Part shown: positions 1-7,016 of the stretch, piece after piece | Position numbering within the stretch: position 1 is the stretch's first letter | How the letters are laid out: the number at the start of each line of letters is the position of its first letter | Notes under the pieces: generated by a model | What the model was told of the DNA's origin: nothing | Databases searched by the model: none | The model's input: the letters and a program-made list of their open reading frames with translations, nothing else | Program-made: the position numbers and the translations under genes | NCBI GenBank assembly: GCA_905187655.1 | Contig: CAJJIV010000027.1 | Location: 1 to 11,238 of the forward strand | Direction of reading: 5' to 3' | DNA from: an uncultured Eubacteriales bacterium | GTDB lineage: Bacteria > Bacillota > Clostridia > Christensenellales > UBA1242 | DNA length: 11,238 bases

Positions 1-490
1 CAACAGAGCCAAACAACAAACTTGCTTTATCGCTTTTGTAAGTTTCTCCATTTTTTGTCTTTTCTTGCATTGTTCCAAAACTAACCTTTGGCTCCAAAAC
101 CTTAGATTTTTTTACCGAAGAAAAAATAGTATGTTCAATATCAAACCGCCTGCAACCACAATTAGCTCCAGTTCTAGTTGCAGATCCAAATTGGCTAGTT
201 GAAGTTTTTATTGCAGACTCAATCGCCCTATTAAAATCATTTTCATTGTCATAATTTACAAAAAAATCTCCACTTTCAACCATCTTGTAACAATACAATT
301 CAGTTTTAGATGTTCTTGCATTTTTTATATAATCTTTCTTAACAAAACACAATCCATCTGGCCCAACAACAAAAACAGTTTCTTTTATTGCACCTGTTGG
401 TTTATATCCAACTTCAGTTAGCGATTCTTTAATTGTTCCCATATCTAAATTTCCGCCCGAAATTTCATAAGTTTGATATTCTCTATTCAT
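1..490 (-). CDS. Hypothetical protein, partial (C-terminus beyond left edge)
   Basis: An open frame of 163 codons runs from ATG at 488-490 to the window edge without a stop, so the gene is cut by the window. The start is supported by a strong Shine-Dalgarno site (GGGGGT, RNA sense, at 498-503) seven bases upstream and by a promoter at 524-551. I do not recognise the family. The visible part begins MNREYQTYEISGG and looks soluble, with no signal peptide or membrane segment. It has a Cys-x-Cys-Arg-Arg patch (NCGCRR, around residues 110-115) and a lysine-rich, serine-rich last third. It lies 98 bases downstream of another unrecognised gene in the same direction, but each has its own promoter. 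The coding call is sound; the function is unknown. Confidence 0.75.
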   Translation of the reverse strand, partial: MNREYQTYEISGGNLDMGTIKESLTEVGYKPTGAIKETVFVVGPDGLCFVKKDYIKNARTSKTELYCYKMVESGDFFVNYDNENDFNRAIESAIKTSTSQFGSATRTGANCGCRRFDIEHTIFSSVKKSKVLEPKVSFGTMQEKTKNGETYKSDKASLLFGSV

Positions 491-523
491 AATTTTTACC
501 CCCAATTATTTTTATTACCATAA

Positions 524-551
524 ATTATAATCAATTTAATTAATGAATCAA
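524..551 (-). promoter_or_regulatory. Sigma-A type promoter for the left-edge gene
   Basis: In minus-strand sense a TTGATT -35 box (546-551) is separated by 16 bases from a perfect TATAAT -10 box (524-529). Transcription would start near 517, giving a leader of about 27 bases that contains the GGGGGT ribosome site. Confidence 0.6.
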
Positions 552-588
552 CAAAAATTAATCTATTAACAAACAAAAAAATTACGCA

Positions 589-1206
589 TTAACAAAAACT
601 AGTATCTTCATCACTTTTTGTTTTTTTCTGCTTAATCTTCTTTGGCACCAAAGTACACAATTCCGACCTCCCAACCGCAAATCTATATCGATCAGCACAG
701 AACAAATTGTCACTTGAATTATCAGAATTTGGATCTTTCCAAGGAAATAAGTAAGCAAAAATCTCAGAAATCACATCTTTTTTACCAACAATAGCAACGG
801 TCGGCTCACTGCCAACTAACCCATCTCCCGAAACTTCTTGTTCCCTAGTTTTTATATCAGCACAAATACCATCGTAAAGTACACCACAAACCTCTTTATC
901 TGTTAAAAGTGAATCAAGTGAATCATAATTAGCAACTAAAACAAGTGGCTCATTTTTGTCACCATTATTAAAAACTACCTTTCTATCCAAATCGACAACT
1001 GGTTTGGTTTTAAGCTCTTGAATAACTTTCCCATTACAAAATTTCCTATATTCACTTGTATTTCCAATAAAAATTATTTTTATAAGCTTTCGCGAATAAC
1101 CCACCACGTGCCTTTGCGAAATTGAACCCGATCCATTTCCATAAAACCCCACAACCAATCTTGTTGCATCATCTTCTCTGCCATTGTCATATCCAATAAA
1201 TTCCAT
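589..1206 (-). CDS. Hypothetical protein, 205 aa, unrecognised
   Basis: Start ATG at 1204-1206 is supported by a Shine-Dalgarno site AAGGGA (1214-1219) seven bases upstream and by a near-consensus promoter at 1238-1266. I do not recognise the family. The sequence suggests an alpha/beta fold with several short hydrophobic strands: IKIIFIG around residues 42-48, PLVLVANY around 87-94, VCGVLYDG around 106-113 and PTVAIVG around 134-140. No P-loop, catalytic triad, signal peptide or membrane helix is visible. The C-terminus (after about residue 188) is a lysine-rich tail that ends in cysteine. It sits between the GNAT/YcxB pair upstream and the left-edge unknown gene downstream. Its strong promoter suggests independent, perhaps substantial, expression. 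Confidence 0.75.
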   Translation of the reverse strand: MEFIGYDNGREDDATRLVVGFYGNGSGSISQRHVVGYSRKLIKIIFIGNTSEYRKFCNGKVIQELKTKPVVDLDRKVVFNNGDKNEPLVLVANYDSLDSLLTDKEVCGVLYDGICADIKTREQEVSGDGLVGSEPTVAIVGKKDVISEIFAYLFPWKDPNSDNSSDNLFCADRYRFAVGRSELCTLVPKKIKQKKTKSDEDTSFC

Positions 1207-1237
1207 ACATTAATCCCTTTTTTATTTACTTTTAATT

Positions 1238-1266
1238 ATAATATAATAACAAAAACAAAAAGTCAA
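1238..1266 (-). promoter_or_regulatory. Sigma-A type promoter for the 205-aa gene
   Basis: In minus-strand sense TTGACT (1261-1266) and TATTAT (1238-1243) are spaced by exactly 17 bases, the best -35/-10 pair in the left third. The -35 box lies inside the 3' arm of the terminator hairpin of the preceding gene (1260-1296). Termination of the upstream unit and initiation of this one therefore share bases. Confidence 0.65.
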
Positions 1267-1296
1267 TTGGTATTATTCAATAAAACCAACCGACTT
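1251..1296 (-). terminator. Rho-independent terminator after the YcxB-like gene
   Basis: Eight bases past the stop at 1304, the minus-strand RNA can form AAGUC-GG-UUGGU pairing with ACCAA-UU-GACUU. That is 12 continuous pairs including two G-U wobbles, with a 13-base loop, followed by UUUUUGUUUUU. The arms are 1285-1296 and 1260-1271. The wobble pairs exist only in the minus-strand RNA, which fits a terminator for the leftward gene. Confidence 0.7.
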
Positions 1297-1303
1297 ACAA
1301 ACT

Positions 1304-1849
1304 TTATTTTTTAATTTTATTCTCCTTATACACAAACCCACGACTTTTCAAAAAATTCACAAAATCTTCTAGCTTGCCATAAGTCATTCCATTTTTGTCT
1401 AAAACATAAGCATTCCCGCCCGACACAAAAAAGTAAATATAGTTTTTATTCTCAACCGCCTTATTAATCATTCTATAATCAATTGCAAAAGTGGCAATAA
1501 TTACCGTGCCTTTCCTAGTTGTGGTCCTAACACCTTCCTCTTCAAACTTATAGTCAACAAAAGTATTAGAAGAAATAAGTTTATTGTCTTTGGTTGCCGA
1601 CTTCACCACTTGCTTATAAACAAACGGAATTAAGCAGGCAACAATAATGCCAACTGCAAGCGAAACCCAAAACACAACAACCTGACCTATTGCAAACATA
1701 TAAACCGCAAACGACACAAAAAGCAACGGCAATAAAATATTAATTTTAATAAAGGTTGGGCGTATAGTAAATTTATTATAATCCGTTATTTCACGCGCAC
1801 TAAAATTAGTGGTGTTTTCATACAAAATTTTCTTTCTTTCATCATCCAT
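1304..1849 (-). CDS. YcxB-like two-helix membrane protein
   Basis: This 181-aa protein has a short charged N-terminus, two adjacent membrane helices (about residues 35-55 and 57-78), and a soluble C-terminal domain (about 95-172). The C-terminal domain has the pattern I associate with the YcxB-like family (PF14317): an F-E-E-E-G-V strand near 102-107, then alternating strands around YIYFFVSGGNAYVLDK (137-152), then a final helix EDFVNFLKSRG. Family members are inner-membrane proteins of unknown biochemical role. The gene starts 17 bases after the stop of the GNAT gene, so the two are probably co-transcribed. Its ribosome site is weak (GGTG only four bases before ATG), suggesting translation coupled to the upstream gene. 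The terminator follows immediately. Family assignment is from pattern memory, not a search. Confidence 0.75.
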   Translation of the reverse strand: MDDERKKILYENTTNFSAREITDYNKFTIRPTFIKINILLPLLFVSFAVYMFAIGQVVVFWVSLAVGIIVACLIPFVYKQVVKSATKDNKLISSNTFVDYKFEEEGVRTTTRKGTVIIATFAIDYRMINKAVENKNYIYFFVSGGNAYVLDKNGMTYGKLEDFVNFLKSRGFVYKENKIKK

Positions 1850-1866
1850 TTTTCACCAACAACAAT

Positions 1867-2358
1867 CTAAATTCTTATACCATAAACTACCCTTGGATAG
1901 TTTTTCTTTGCCTGATAAAAGGAAACAAATTCAAGTTTGCCAAGTTTTCCAAAAGCCTTAATACAAGGAAAGTTTGTAGGGTGAATTCTTGCACAAAGTG
2001 CATTAACTCCAAATTCTTTTGCAATCTTCATAAGATGCATATTAATTTCGTTAAGAACACCTTTACCCCTATACTTATCATTAACCATAAAAAAGCCAAG
2101 TTCGCCAAGCTTAAGGTCTAATCTTAAAAACTCTTCACTTATGTCATAATTAATTCCATCAAGCAAAAGAGCCGATACCGCAACAAGTTCGTTTTGCTCA
2201 TTAAAAGCACCATACAAACATCCGCTAGTTACAAGGTCAGTATAAGTAGTACCCTGCACTTCGCTAAACCAATACTTATTGTCTATAGTTTCTCGTACAT
2301 TGTTATAAAGGTCAATAACGCCACCAATGTCATCGCTAAGTAACTTTCTTATTTCCAT
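1867..2358 (-). CDS. GNAT-family N-acetyltransferase
   Basis: The 163-aa protein has the GNAT fold in its usual order. An N-terminal strand-helix is followed by a long middle strand leading to the acetyl-CoA pyrophosphate-binding motif Y-R-G-K-G-V (motif A, about residues 96-101). After a helix comes the motif B region with H-P-T-N and the alanine/glycine helix (about 126-140). The enzyme should transfer an acetyl group from acetyl-CoA to an amine, but the substrate cannot be read from sequence. Two ATGs are adjacent (2359-2361 and 2356-2358). The AGGGAG ribosome site lies two bases from the first and five from the second, so I chose the second. The YcxB-like gene follows 17 bases downstream, probably in the same operon. 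Confidence 0.88.
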   Translation of the reverse strand: MEIRKLLSDDIGGVIDLYNNVRETIDNKYWFSEVQGTTYTDLVTSGCLYGAFNEQNELVAVSALLLDGINYDISEEFLRLDLKLGELGFFMVNDKYRGKGVLNEINMHLMKIAKEFGVNALCARIHPTNFPCIKAFGKLGKLEFVSFYQAKKNYPRVVYGIRI

Positions 2359-2393
2359 CATATCTCCCTAAAATTAATAAATTAACTAAAAAT

Positions 2394-2423
2394 ATTGTAA
2401 CATACTATAATTCACAAAGTAAA
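2394..2423 (-). promoter_or_regulatory. Possible promoter for the GNAT/YcxB unit
   Basis: In minus-strand sense TTTACT (2418-2423) and TACAAT (2394-2399) are 18 bases apart, each with one or two mismatches to consensus. It lies between the topoisomerase terminator and the GNAT start, where a promoter is expected. Support is moderate at best. Confidence 0.35.
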
Positions 2424-2461
2424 ATAAAAAAGAGCAAACTTAATTAAAAGTCCACTCTTTT
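2421..2461 (-). terminator. Rho-independent terminator of the topoisomerase gene
   Basis: Starting 15 bases past the stop, the minus-strand RNA forms AAAAGAG-UGG-ACUU paired with AAGU-UUG-CUCUUUU around a six-base loop. This is 14 pairs, three of them G-U wobbles in the middle. It runs straight into a U-tract (UUUUUUAUUUU). As at 1251-1296, the wobbles are in minus-strand RNA only, marking the direction of termination. Confidence 0.8.
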
Positions 2462-2476
2462 AAATTAGACAACAAA

Positions 2477-5206
2477 TTAACATATAGTATTTAAGTAAAC
2501 ATTAACTCCCTTAACTACAATTCCCTGCTTAGACCTAACAATACTCTTTCCACTACCCGTTCTTGGCTGATTTTCAAATGAATCGGTAGAGTAACTTCCC
2601 TTGTTTCCATCTATGTCCTCAACTACAACTGATAGCGGAGAATTAACAATACAACTAAATACAATTTTTGTGCCATTTCCTGCATTAAACGAAATAACCT
2701 TTACACCCTTTCTATATCTTGCCATAGGTTCAATTTCACTTAACTTAACTTTTTTCGCATAACCTTTATCGGTAATAACTACCAGCCTAGAAGAAGGAAG
2801 TGCATACCCAACCGACACAACTTCATCACCGTCTCCAAGCGCAATTCCCTTAACACCACCAGAAATTCTTCCCTGAACAGGAATATCATCAGTAAACGCA
2901 TTTAGCACGTTTCCATTTTTGGTTACAAAACAGATGGTAGACTTTGGATCCTCAGACTCAGACACAACATCAACCAAATAGTCATCTTCCTTAAACTTAG
3001 ATGCCTGGAAGATATTTTTAAGCAAATAATATTCACTCCAAGGCGTTTTTTTAATCATACCGGCCTTAGAGAAGAAAATTAAGTTCTTCTTAGAAAGTTC
3101 TTCATTGGTTTGGTCCGGAATTTCAAACACTGCAACCGCACGCTCACCAGGAAGTGCATCTTTAAACACTTCATTAAACAACGCACCCTTTTCACGCCAC
3201 TTGCAATCAGGCAAGTCTTCTGCACTTATTTTATACGCATTTCCCTTGTCGGTAAAGAATATTAATTGCTTGTCACTTTGGGTTGGATAAAGTTTGGTGT
3301 AAATTTCAAAATTATTAGATTTTTCACCAAATTCCTTAGTTACACCATTAAAGTGCTTAACAGTCATAGACTTAATAGTATTTTGTTTAGAAATGCCAAT
3401 AACCACACTTTCAACAGGCTTTTTGTCATCATAACTTTTAATCTCAAAATTGTCAATACCAGTTAAAATGTTTGTAACACGGTCACTCTTAAACTTTTTC
3501 TTAATTTCCAAAAGTTCAGTTTTAACCGTTTCAAGCTGTAACTTTTTGCTATTTAATATTTCAGTCAACTTTTTAATTAAAGCCCTAACCTCTTTAAGTT
3601 CTTGTTCAAGCTTATAAACTTCAAGATGAGTAAGCCTAGCAAGCCTTAAATCTAAAATAGCCTGAGCCTGCCTGTCGCTTAGCTTAAATCTTTCCATAAG
3701 TCGCCTTTTAGCAACCGGAGTATTTTCACTAGTCTTTATAATTTTAATTACTTCATCTATGTTTCTAACCGCAATAACCAAGCCTTCCAAAATATGCTCA
3801 CGCTCTTTTGCGTTTTCAAGGTCAAACTTAGTACGGCGATAAATTATTTTTTGCTGATAGTCTACATAATGCTTAATAATAGGAATAAGCCCAAGTTGTT
3901 GTGGTTTTCCATCTGCAACAACAACCATATTAATCCCATAAGACACTTGCAAATCGGTATACTTATAAAGCAAATCTAATATTTTTTTAGGGTCATAATC
4001 TTTTTTTACTTTAATTACCGCTCTTGTTCCATTTCTATCAGATTCATCTAAAATTTCACTAATTCCAATAAGGTCGTTCTTTTTAGTTTCTCTTACATCT
4101 AAAATCTTGGCTAATAAGGTCGCCTTTTTAACTTGATAAGGAAACTCGGTAATAACAATACTCTTTTTGTCATTATCTCCAAGTTCAATATGCGCTTTTG
4201 CCCTAATTAAAATTTTCCCTTTACCTGTTTCATAAGCGTTAACAAGTTCATCACCACCAATAATATAACCACCAGTAGGAAAATCCGGACCCTTAATGTA
4301 ACGCATCATTTCTTTAAGTTTAATATTAGGGTTTTCTATGTACGCAACAACACCACTTATAACTTCACCTAAATTATGTGGTGGAATATTGGTTGCAAGC
4401 CCAACCGCAATACCGGTAGCACCATTAACTAAAAGATTAGGGTACCTGCTAGGAAGTGTGTTTGGTTCTTTAAGGGTATCATCAAAGTTAAAACTCCAAT
4501 CCACGGTATCTTTGTCAATATCTTTAAGCATTTCAAGCGCTAGCGGTGCAAGCCGTGCTTCGGTATATCGCATTGCAGCAGCACCATCACCATCTTCCGA
4601 CCCAAAATTGCCATGACCATCAATTAATATTTCCTTCATACTAAATGGCTGAGCCATACGCACCATTGCATCATATACACTTATGTCACCATGTGGGTGA
4701 TATTTACCAAGACAATCACCAACAATTCTCGCCGATTTTCTATATGGCTTGTCAGGTGTAACTCCAAGTTCTATCATAGAATATAAAATTCTTCGCTGAA
4801 CTGGTTTAAGTCCATCTTCTACTCGTGGAAGAGCACGGTCCAAAATAACATGTTCAGAATATGGCATCATAGATTCGTGCATAACGACTTCTACACTTTT
4901 TTGAATAACGTTTTTGCCAAGCCCTGCCTGAACCAACATTTGTTCTTTAACTTGCTTTTTTCGCTCCTTTTGCTCTTCAATACTAGCATCACCACTTACA
5001 CAATTTTCACTTGTCTGCTCAACTTGTGCAAGTAAATCATCTAGTCCAACTTGCCCGTCCAAAACATCGTTTTCAACCATTTTTTCTTCGGTGCTATTTT
5101 CACTATCAAGTTGGTTTTTTATCCCCTCAAGCCTACTATCGTTTACAGTGGCAGAAAATCCATCATTATTTTTGCCATCTAAATTTTTTTCATCATCTTT
5201 GTCCAT
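2477..5206 (-). CDS. parC: Type IIA DNA topoisomerase subunit A, ParC-like
   Basis: This is the DNA-cutting and rejoining subunit of a type IIA topoisomerase; its ATPase partner (ParE/GyrB type) is not in the window. The winged-helix and tower domains start near residue 105. They include K-Y-H-P-H-G-D (168-174) and the catalytic Arg213-Tyr214 in A-A-M-R-Y-T-E. A long coiled-coil neck lies around 440-560. Six beta-pinwheel blades follow from about 595 to 905. The start region reads MPYSEHVILDRALPRVEDG rather than the gyrase SYLDYAMSVI type. The gyrase box is missing from the first blade, although a related QGRISGGVKG lies in the fourth. I therefore favour ParC (topoisomerase IV) over GyrA. The first 75 or so residues are an unusual acidic, low-complexity extension. 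The start is supported by AGGGG six bases upstream. Position 175, equivalent to E. coli GyrA Ser83, is isoleucine. The protein ends in cysteine. Confidence 0.93.
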   Translation of the reverse strand: MDKDDEKNLDGKNNDGFSATVNDSRLEGIKNQLDSENSTEEKMVENDVLDGQVGLDDLLAQVEQTSENCVSGDASIEEQKERKKQVKEQMLVQAGLGKNVIQKSVEVVMHESMMPYSEHVILDRALPRVEDGLKPVQRRILYSMIELGVTPDKPYRKSARIVGDCLGKYHPHGDISVYDAMVRMAQPFSMKEILIDGHGNFGSEDGDGAAAMRYTEARLAPLALEMLKDIDKDTVDWSFNFDDTLKEPNTLPSRYPNLLVNGATGIAVGLATNIPPHNLGEVISGVVAYIENPNIKLKEMMRYIKGPDFPTGGYIIGGDELVNAYETGKGKILIRAKAHIELGDNDKKSIVITEFPYQVKKATLLAKILDVRETKKNDLIGISEILDESDRNGTRAVIKVKKDYDPKKILDLLYKYTDLQVSYGINMVVVADGKPQQLGLIPIIKHYVDYQQKIIYRRTKFDLENAKEREHILEGLVIAVRNIDEVIKIIKTSENTPVAKRRLMERFKLSDRQAQAILDLRLARLTHLEVYKLEQELKEVRALIKKLTEILNSKKLQLETVKTELLEIKKKFKSDRVTNILTGIDNFEIKSYDDKKPVESVVIGISKQNTIKSMTVKHFNGVTKEFGEKSNNFEIYTKLYPTQSDKQLIFFTDKGNAYKISAEDLPDCKWREKGALFNEVFKDALPGERAVAVFEIPDQTNEELSKKNLIFFSKAGMIKKTPWSEYYLLKNIFQASKFKEDDYLVDVVSESEDPKSTICFVTKNGNVLNAFTDDIPVQGRISGGVKGIALGDGDEVVSVGYALPSSRLVVITDKGYAKKVKLSEIEPMARYRKGVKVISFNAGNGTKIVFSCIVNSPLSVVVEDIDGNKGSYSTDSFENQPRTGSGKSIVRSKQGIVVKGVNVYLNTIC

Positions 5207-5241
5207 AATGTACCCCTAAAATTCGCTTATATTACAAAATA

Positions 5242-5271
5242 ATTATATCATATTCAAAAAGCTAAAAGCAA
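5242..5271 (-). promoter_or_regulatory. Promoter of the topoisomerase gene (extended -10)
   Basis: In minus-strand sense TTGCTT (5266-5271) is followed after 18 bases by a perfect TATAAT (5242-5247) preceded by TGA, an extended -10 element. The leader would be about 28 bases and carries the AGGGG ribosome site. Confidence 0.65.
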
Positions 5272-5326
5272 ACAAAATTTCGCCAAAAAACTTTAACATA
5301 TTCACTCATAGACCCTAAACAAGAAC

Positions 5327-5353
5327 AAAAAATGCAACCAAAAAATGGTTGCA
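5327..5353 (-). terminator. Rho-independent terminator of the kinase-like gene
   Basis: A perfect 8-bp stem, TGCAACCA (5333-5340) with TGGTTGCA (5346-5353) around a five-base loop, begins 13 bases past the stop at 5367. In the minus direction six U residues follow (5327-5332). Confidence 0.8.
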
Positions 5354-5366
5354 AATTATTGTAAAA

Positions 5367-5903
5367 TTAACAAATTTCATGTGGTGACTGTTTCAGTTTT
5401 TCAGTTTCAACAACACCATCAATAAACTGCTTAGCAATCCAAGGCAAGTCTTTTAAATCGCAGTCATTAAAAAATGTATAATCATAATCATAATTAAACA
5501 CTTTATCATCACTTTCATTCCCAAATCTATGCTCAACCTCTGGCCTTCTAATTAAAAGCGACAAACAACGATGGTCGGTTCTTTCAATAAACTTTTTAAT
5601 TTCACTTGGCTCACGCATATGAATGAACATAACTTCATAGTCACCATCTAAAAACTTTTTGTATTCGTTAAGACAGTACTCAGTTGGGTAATTATTATAT
5701 TCAATCATAATCCTTTTAAGGTCACTCATAGCCTTTCGGTCTTTGTCGGTTTTAGTTTCCCCATTCCAACCAATCTGTCTTAAAATATTCTTAACTGGTG
5801 TAATAGAGGATATGTTATATACCCTTTTAGATTCAGCCACGGCATCACAAAAAGTATCTTTGCCAACTCCACCCTGCCCATTAATTACAAACGCAAGTTT
5901 CAT
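5367..5903 (-). CDS. P-loop nucleotide-kinase-like protein
   Basis: The 178-aa protein opens with a hydrophobic strand and a Walker A loop, G-Q-G-G-V-G-K-D-T (residues 9-17). The GKDT form, with Asp where Ser/Thr is usual and Thr next, is typical of deoxynucleoside monophosphate kinases and related small-molecule kinases. A second strand, VMFIHMREPSEI (91-102), places an arginine in the substrate-binding region. Leu/Ile-Ile-Arg-Arg-Pro (117-121) could be lid arginines. A late strand with Y-D-Y-T-F-F-N-D (140-147) matches the usual end of the core fold. It therefore probably phosphorylates a nucleotide or similar small substrate in the cytoplasm; the exact substrate is not readable. The start has AAGGAG seven bases upstream. 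It is transcribed toward the topoisomerase gene but ends at its own terminator. It ends in cysteine. Confidence 0.78.
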   Translation of the reverse strand: MKLAFVINGQGGVGKDTFCDAVAESKRVYNISSITPVKNILRQIGWNGETKTDKDRKAMSDLKRIMIEYNNYPTEYCLNEYKKFLDGDYEVMFIHMREPSEIKKFIERTDHRCLSLLIRRPEVEHRFGNESDDKVFNYDYDYTFFNDCDLKDLPWIAKQFIDGVVETEKLKQSPHEIC

Positions 5904-6083
5904 AATTTTTCTCCTTTGTTTATATTTTTTTAAATATTTTTAAGCCCACCAGTGCCAACACCTACTGACCCTAGTAAATTATCAATAAACCACTTTCTAG
6001 CCTTCTAGACCAATTTAAACGGCTAATTTTGCACGTTGTAAAATTTTAAAATGTAAAAATTTTCAAATTTAAGAACTTTTACT
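5904..6083 (-). other. 180-base spacer with a G-rich leader patch
   Basis: The spacer upstream of the kinase-like gene holds no ORF or tRNA. Bases 5943-6036 are distinctly richer in G+C than the flanking sequence and contain three CTAG tetramers (5970-5973, 5997-6000, 6005-6008). They also contain short pairable segments such as TAGCC/GGCTA. A TATAAA near 5919-5924 lacks a matching -35 box. I cannot match it to a known riboswitch. It may be a structured leader of the kinase mRNA or an unrecognised small RNA. Confidence 0.25.
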
Positions 6084-6875
6084 TCATTCATTAACAATTT
6101 TTATTTTTTCTATTTTATGCTTTCTTTTTGTTAAAACTACATATGCCTTAAATACAATTCTACCACTCTTTGCTTCTTTACCAATTATGTAATTTTCTTT
6201 ATTATTGGCAACTCGGTAAACGCAAATTGTTTCACCCAAACGCACTTGACTAACATATTGCAATTCAATTTCACTAATAAAGTTTTTGGTATATTCCGAA
6301 ATCTTAAAACAATCTAAAACAAGCTTGGCATAATTTACATTGTTCATATGCAAATTGCTATCAAGGTCACTTAAAAGCACCTTCTTTTTATATAGTGCTC
6401 GTTTACCATCAAAATCTGTTGCATCAAACCTTGCAAAATTAGACTCAACTAAAACATCTTCTTCATGCTTAAGACTGTGCGGATAACAACTAAGATTTTC
6501 CGAGCGTTTAATTCTATTCGTTCCCCTTTCAAGCACGCACCATTCAGCAATTGCCTTAACAGGCCTAACCTTATTCATTTTTTCAATGTAATAATTTCTT
6601 ATAAATTTTGCTGATCCTGGCTTATTAGGAAAGGTAACAGCATTAATAATATCTCCCCAGGTTGGCAAGTCTTCATCTAACAAAATCTTAATTTTAGCCA
6701 ACACCCAAAAAGCATTGTCTTTTGCATTAAGCGTGTAATAATCCATACCAAGCTCACTACAATGCTCAGTTGCAATTGTTTGAAAAATTTCAAATATATG
6801 GTCAATTCTAAGTTGTGCTACAATGTCAACTTTACCATAATTAATTTTAAATTTATCTGCATAATAATTGTTCAT
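6084..6875 (-). CDS. Acyl-ACP thioesterase
   Basis: The 263-aa protein has the double-hotdog layout of the FatA/FatB family (PF01643). It hydrolyses fatty acyl-ACP to release free fatty acids and acts in the cytoplasm. The first hotdog covers about residues 1-125 and includes FWVLAKIKILL and PTWGDII, which match the conserved W-x-L and P-x-W-G-D family segments. The second starts near 155 and carries the active-site D172-x-N174-x-H176 followed by M-N-N-x-x-Y, the family signature. In plant FatB numbering a catalytic glutamate follows about 34 residues later; here the aligned position appears to be Gln210. The length is normal for bacterial members. The start is supported by AGGAG seven bases upstream and by a strong promoter at 6895-6923. 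It is divergent from the XRE regulator, which makes regulation by that protein plausible but unproven. Confidence 0.88.
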   Translation of the reverse strand: MNNYYADKFKINYGKVDIVAQLRIDHIFEIFQTIATEHCSELGMDYYTLNAKDNAFWVLAKIKILLDEDLPTWGDIINAVTFPNKPGSAKFIRNYYIEKMNKVRPVKAIAEWCVLERGTNRIKRSENLSCYPHSLKHEEDVLVESNFARFDATDFDGKRALYKKKVLLSDLDSNLHMNNVNYAKLVLDCFKISEYTKNFISEIELQYVSQVRLGETICVYRVANNKENYIIGKEAKSGRIVFKAYVVLTKRKHKIEKIKIVNE

Positions 6876-6894
6876 TTTTTAACTCCTGGTTTAT

Positions 6895-6923
6895 ATTATA
6901 CCGCCCCAATTAACTTGTTTCAA
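6895..6923 (-). promoter_or_regulatory. Promoter of the thioesterase gene
   Basis: In minus-strand sense TTGAAA (6918-6923), an exact 17-base spacer and a perfect TATAAT (6895-6900) form the best promoter in the window. Transcription would start near 6888, right at the AGGAG ribosome site, so the leader is only about a dozen bases. Confidence 0.75.
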
Positions 6924-6983
6924 AATAATATTTAAGACATTTTAACCAAATATAATATTAACCAAAGCAACAAAATTATTACT

Positions 6984-7000
6984 ATACTTGATTTAAGTAT
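6984..7000. promoter_or_regulatory. 17-bp dyad, likely XRE operator
   Basis: ATACTTGATTTAAGTAT is an inverted repeat with 7 of 8 matched positions around a central base; the outer six on each side are perfect. It overlaps the -35 box of the XRE gene promoter and lies in the 147-base divergent spacer with the thioesterase gene. Length and symmetry suit an XRE-family dimer, so autorepression is the simplest inference. Confidence 0.55.
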
Positions 7001-7016
7001 CAAATTATGTTAATAT
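6988..7016 (+). promoter_or_regulatory. Promoter of the XRE gene, predicted leaderless mRNA
   Basis: TTGATT (6988-6993) and TAATAT (7011-7016) are 17 bases apart, which would put the start of transcription at about 7023, the A of the ATG. A perfect TATAAT overlaps at 7014-7019, but its spacing to the -35 box is 20. Either way there is no room for a ribosome-binding site, and none is seen. Confidence 0.5.

Noticed and set aside
2477..5206. Calling the topoisomerase subunit GyrA
   Set aside because: It lacks the GyrA-typical YLDYAMSVI start region and the gyrase box in the first pinwheel blade. A GyrA label cannot be fully excluded without a tree, because a related box-like motif occurs in the fourth blade.
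3105..5208. Several 60-90 codon plus-strand ORFs opposite the topoisomerase gene
   Set aside because: They lie entirely antisense to a strongly conserved gene, lack ribosome sites and show no family resemblance. They are antisense shadows.
6000..6083. Terminator for the thioesterase gene in the A/T-rich repeats after its stop
   Set aside because: The pairings are only A-T palindromes such as ATTTTAAAAT without a defined GC-containing stem, so I could not support a terminator.
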